Shown: one piece after another, positions 61,324-64,000 of the stretch
Position numbering within the stretch: position 1 is the stretch's first letter
Layout of the letters: each line of letters begins with the position of its first letter
From: Rotaria macrura
Lineage: Eukaryota > Rotifera > Eurotatoria > Philodinida > Philodinidae
Direction of reading: 5' to 3'
Assembly (NCBI GenBank): GCA_900239685.1
Contig: OENT01000015.1
Span: forward strand, 124,001 to 188,000
Length of the DNA stretch: 64,000 bases
Notes under the pieces: model-generated
What the model was told of the DNA's origin: nothing
The model's input: the letters and a program-made list of their open reading frames with translations, nothing else
Databases searched by the model: none
Made by a program: the position numbers and the translations under genes

Positions 61324-62083
61324 GTTATAACGGTTGGCCGTTAAAATGTCGAAAAAAATAAATCGACATGAAAAATGATTGGTTTATGATTTTCGAGAAA
61401 TCTTAATAGTACATCACATGTTTTATTGTATGAGTTCGTGTTAACATTCTAATAGTGATCAAATATATATAATAATAAAAAATCATGCATGTGTCATTTT
61501 TTTCCGTTTAGCGTCTGTAAATGAAAAACCATCTAAGTATTCCATAGCATTGATAGCACTATCATAATATCTTTCGTCAAGATTATCCATACGGCACTGA
61601 ATAGCAATTGTTTTAGGTTGTTTTTATCTAGCCCCTATACCTGCACTAAACCGAACAAGCATATGATCAAAACGGTTTCATCCTCCTTGTAGAAATTTTA
61701 TGATTGAAGAATTCATTAATGACATATCTGGAGAGTTCCCCTGAGTTACATCAGTCGAAGTTACAACAGTTTCACCCATGATCATAGAATTTTACTTATC
61801 TTACTAGTTCTTCACTCAACTCTTCTATTAATTTTATATCAGGTACTATTGATTATTATTACTACTGTTTGAAATTCTACACTAGTAGAATCAGAAGAAA
61901 AGCAACAATGAACTATATCTGATTAGAGTCATCATTTATTGGAGACATCCTGTCTTTCGATGTTTCCTTGTTTCGATATTTTTCCGCACTAAATAGTTTT
62001 TTTTGTTTCGATATTTTTCCTTTCGACAGTTGTCCTTCGCTATGTTTGCTTTTGACATGTTTCCAGTACACCGTTATAACGGT
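61324..62083. mobile_element. Element with TTATAA-flanked ends and inverted short-repeat arrays
   Basis: GTTATAACGGT at 61324-61334 is repeated inverted within the palindrome ACCGTTATAACGGT at 62070-62083. TTATAA lies at both borders (61325-61330, 62074-62079) and may be the target duplication. Inside are AATGTCGAAA-type units on the plus strand at the left (61346-61380) and the same units on the minus strand at the right (61950-62060). The middle carries the broken frame listed at 61483-61779. No transposase. The repeat unit is nearly the same as in the neighbouring element at 60640-61135. Confidence 0.6.
61483..61779 (-). pseudogene. Stop-broken coding fragment carried inside an inverted-repeat element
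   Basis: One minus-strand frame of 99 codons from ATG at 61779, with two internal stops (TGA, TAA). It includes GETVVTSTDVTQGNSPDMSL, NRFDHMLVRFSAGIG and RMDNLDERYYDSAINAMEYL. Staying in one frame across 297 bases argues for recent decay. Family not recognised; either the relic of the element's own protein or a captured host exon. Confidence 0.4.
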
Positions 62084-62641
62084 AGTCTATCTTTATTCAA
62101 TCTGAGAATTACAAATTTTCTTTGTTCCTAGAGTCAAATTCTGTATGTGAAATCTGAAATTGCTCATTGACGTTTGTTGTGAACATCGTTATTTATGGTA
62201 CTATGATGAAAGGTAAAGTTTCATCGAACAATCAAATTTGATCATTAAGTTTAGATTCTTGTAATCACACAAATATTCATGCATCGCTACCATTGAAGAC
62301 ACACCAAGTCACATCTTTACACATCCGAACGTTATTGAATGAAAAAGTACTTTGTTCATTCTCAAAAATTTAAGAAATAAATTATTTTATTTAGTTTTGT
62401 TTTTATTGTCAACAGAATAATATATAAAATTCATCTCGTTAAAAACTAAAAATGGACCTTTTAAAATGATGTACAGAATATAAAAGAGATTCATGAAAAT
62501 ACACTTTTCAAGGCTCTTCTTTTTCTTTTCTTTTTGCGTCTACTAAAAATAGCTATATGATGCGCACATAAAGAAGGTATATGCATTAACCTTACGCTAT
62601 TGATATATCATTCGAGAGAACGATTGATAGTTGTTTATAAT
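62084..62641. other. Spacer upstream of the terminal gene
   Basis: AT-rich; presumably contains the promoter of the next gene. The frame of that gene is open from 62561 but has no ATG before 62642. Confidence 0.4.
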
Positions 62642-64000
62642 ATGAGTATTGAAAGTGATAAACGAATTGTAGTTATAGCTCATCTCGATGATGAACAATT
62701 TATAGACGCAACAAAGAAAGGAAAAACGTTCAACGAATATAAAATTTGTCTCAATGAACATTTAAAAGCCATACCGGAATTACATTCACAAGATGACGAT
62801 CATGATACAGAATATATCGATGGACTTCGAATGAAATGTCGTTTTATTAAATCGAATCATATGCTACCATTTATTAAAGAACATAATCGTCTCATTGAAA
62901 TAACTGAAGCATTAAGAAGTCAATCGTGTATTGATGTTTATAAACATTATTCGATAGAGTCATTTAATTTATGTATCTTATCGATTCGTTTAATACATAA
63001 ATCACTGTCTTTAAATGATTGGTGGTCGCTCTTTGAAAGTTTAATAACGAAATCGACTCTTAATAAGAATGATAAACAAATTGAGTTACTTTGTGCCCCT
63101 GCTTTTAGTTTACCTTTACCTAAACTAATAGCACGTCATGCAGTTTGTTTATTAGAATTCTATGAAATGTTTAAAGGAATTGTATTTTCTACTAATCGAT
63201 CATCATCATCAAGTCTATTGTCAACAACAACTCGCATTACTCCAGCTATACAATTGTCATTTCGGCCAAAAATTCTCCAATGGTTCGACGAGAGAATTCG
63301 AAATCATGAACGTTTGAAAAATCTTCTAAACGATAATTACGTATGTTTAGTTGCATGTGGATCAGAAAAAACTTCATTTCAATATGATTTTTCTCTCATT
63401 GAACATCATATTATCAATCAATTTAATTTCAGCGAATGTCAATTATATGGACTTGTTATAAAGTTTGCTATGAAATATTTAAACCTTTCATTAGACAATG
63501 ATTTTCTTCGTACAAGTATTTTATGGATATGTGAAATTCATGATCTTGAAAATTATCATGATATATTTGAAGTTTGGATTTCGTTTATGCGTGAAGCATT
63601 TCAAAAACACTTTTTAGCTCATTATTTTCTTGAAAATGTAAACATTTATGAAGAACATCCAGATTTACAAGATATCATCAATACAGTTGATTATGAAACT
63701 ATTGATTTATTTGTGGAAAAACTACAAGAAAATCTTGTTTTTCCTCATTTTCATCAATATCATGAGCGTATGAAAAATTTACTCAACTTTCTTGAATCTC
63801 AAAGTGTTCTAGCATTCAAGATGAAAATACTTTATAATGTAATTGTTAAATCACAATTTCCAAATGCTATTAATTCAATACATGAAATGTGTAGTATACT
63901 GTGTCATCTATCAGTTTTAGAAGATGATGATAAAGACCACATAGTCAATTTTTGGTGTCAACAATGGAAACCATTATTCATTAATTTTGATAGAGATGAC
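62642..64000 (+). CDS. Unidentified large intronless ORF, runs off the window
   Basis: ATG at 62642 is the first Met after an in-frame stop (62558). The frame stays open for 453 codons to the window edge. The protein is mixed helical, rich in Leu, Ile, Phe and His, with no signal peptide or membrane span. A low-complexity Ser/Thr patch (SSSSSLLSTTT, near residue 190) is the only disordered stretch. Segments such as NDWWSLFESLITKSTL, KILQWFDERIRNHERLKNLL and FEVWISFMREAFQKHF look like folded helical protein. I do not recognise it. One speculative idea is a helical portion of a giant RNF213-type protein, but I see no diagnostic motif. All other long genes here have an intron every 100-300 bases, so 1.36 kb without one is notable. 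Confidence 0.8.
   Translation, partial: MSIESDKRIVVIAHLDDEQFIDATKKGKTFNEYKICLNEHLKAIPELHSQDDDHDTEYIDGLRMKCRFIKSNHMLPFIKEHNRLIEITEALRSQSCIDVYKHYSIESFNLCILSIRLIHKSLSLNDWWSLFESLITKSTLNKNDKQIELLCAPAFSLPLPKLIARHAVCLLEFYEMFKGIVFSTNRSSSSSLLSTTTRITPAIQLSFRPKILQWFDERIRNHERLKNLLNDNYVCLVACGSEKTSFQYDFSLIEHHIINQFNFSECQLYGLVIKFAMKYLNLSLDNDFLRTSILWICEIHDLENYHDIFEVWISFMREAFQKHFLAHYFLENVNIYEEHPDLQDIINTVDYETIDLFVEKLQENLVFPHFHQYHERMKNLLNFLESQSVLAFKMKILYNVIVKSQFPNAINSIHEMCSILCHLSVLEDDDKDHIVNFWCQQWKPLFINFDRDD

Noticed and set aside
1..64000. CRISPR arrays, rRNA, bacterial operons, rotifer telomere repeats
   Set aside because: No regular repeat-spacer array, no rRNA-like conserved stretch, no Shine-Dalgarno-led gene chain, and no tandem TGTGGG seen.

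Overview
This window looks like a piece of the nuclear genome of a small AT-rich animal, most likely a bdelloid rotifer such as Rotaria or Adineta. That is an inference. It rests on metazoan gene content (COG7, the ciliary protein DRC1, an SLC17 sialin-type carrier, an RRBP1/kinectin-type ER protein, NTPCR), many GT-AG introns mostly of about 50-80 bases with a few of 1-7 kb, and an NHL-repeat gene and a Cys-rich EB-like membrane protein of the kind abundant in rotifers. No organellar, bacterial operon, CRISPR or rRNA signal was seen. Gene models were assembled by eye from frames, splice sites and remembered family sequences. Each of the eight spliced models closes in frame over all its exons.

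Layout. 1-6.6 kb: no intact gene, two inverted-repeat mobile elements (one with a second, hairpin-like element nested in it) and one decayed coding region. 6.8-15.2 kb: COG7 (+, 19 coding exons), whose 2.2-kb seventh intron holds a complete NHL-repeat gene on the opposite strand. 15.4-20.6 kb: DRC1 (+, 12 exons). 21.3-24.0 kb: SLC17 carrier (-, 12 exons, one of only 8 nt). 26.6-34.1 kb: RRBP1/kinectin-like protein (+, 15 exons). 36.3-46.1 kb: NTPCR (+), whose P-loop codons are split by a 7-kb intron. 46.3-49.0 kb: Cys-rich type II membrane protein (+). 51.9-55.1 kb: wax-ester-synthase/DGAT-like protein (+) with an altered acyltransferase motif. 55.1-62.6 kb: decayed gene fragments and more inverted-repeat elements. 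62.6 kb to the end: the 5' part of an unidentified intronless gene.

The genes do not form a pathway. COG7 (Golgi tethering), RRBP1 (rough ER), the SLC17 carrier (probably lysosomal or vesicular) and the acyltransferase-like protein belong to the endomembrane and lipid systems, DRC1 to the motile cilium, and NTPCR to nucleotide metabolism. The most unusual material is a set of non-autonomous elements whose two ends carry arrays of short (about 12-20 bp) degenerate repeats in opposite orientation. At least two of them enclose stop-broken coding fragments.
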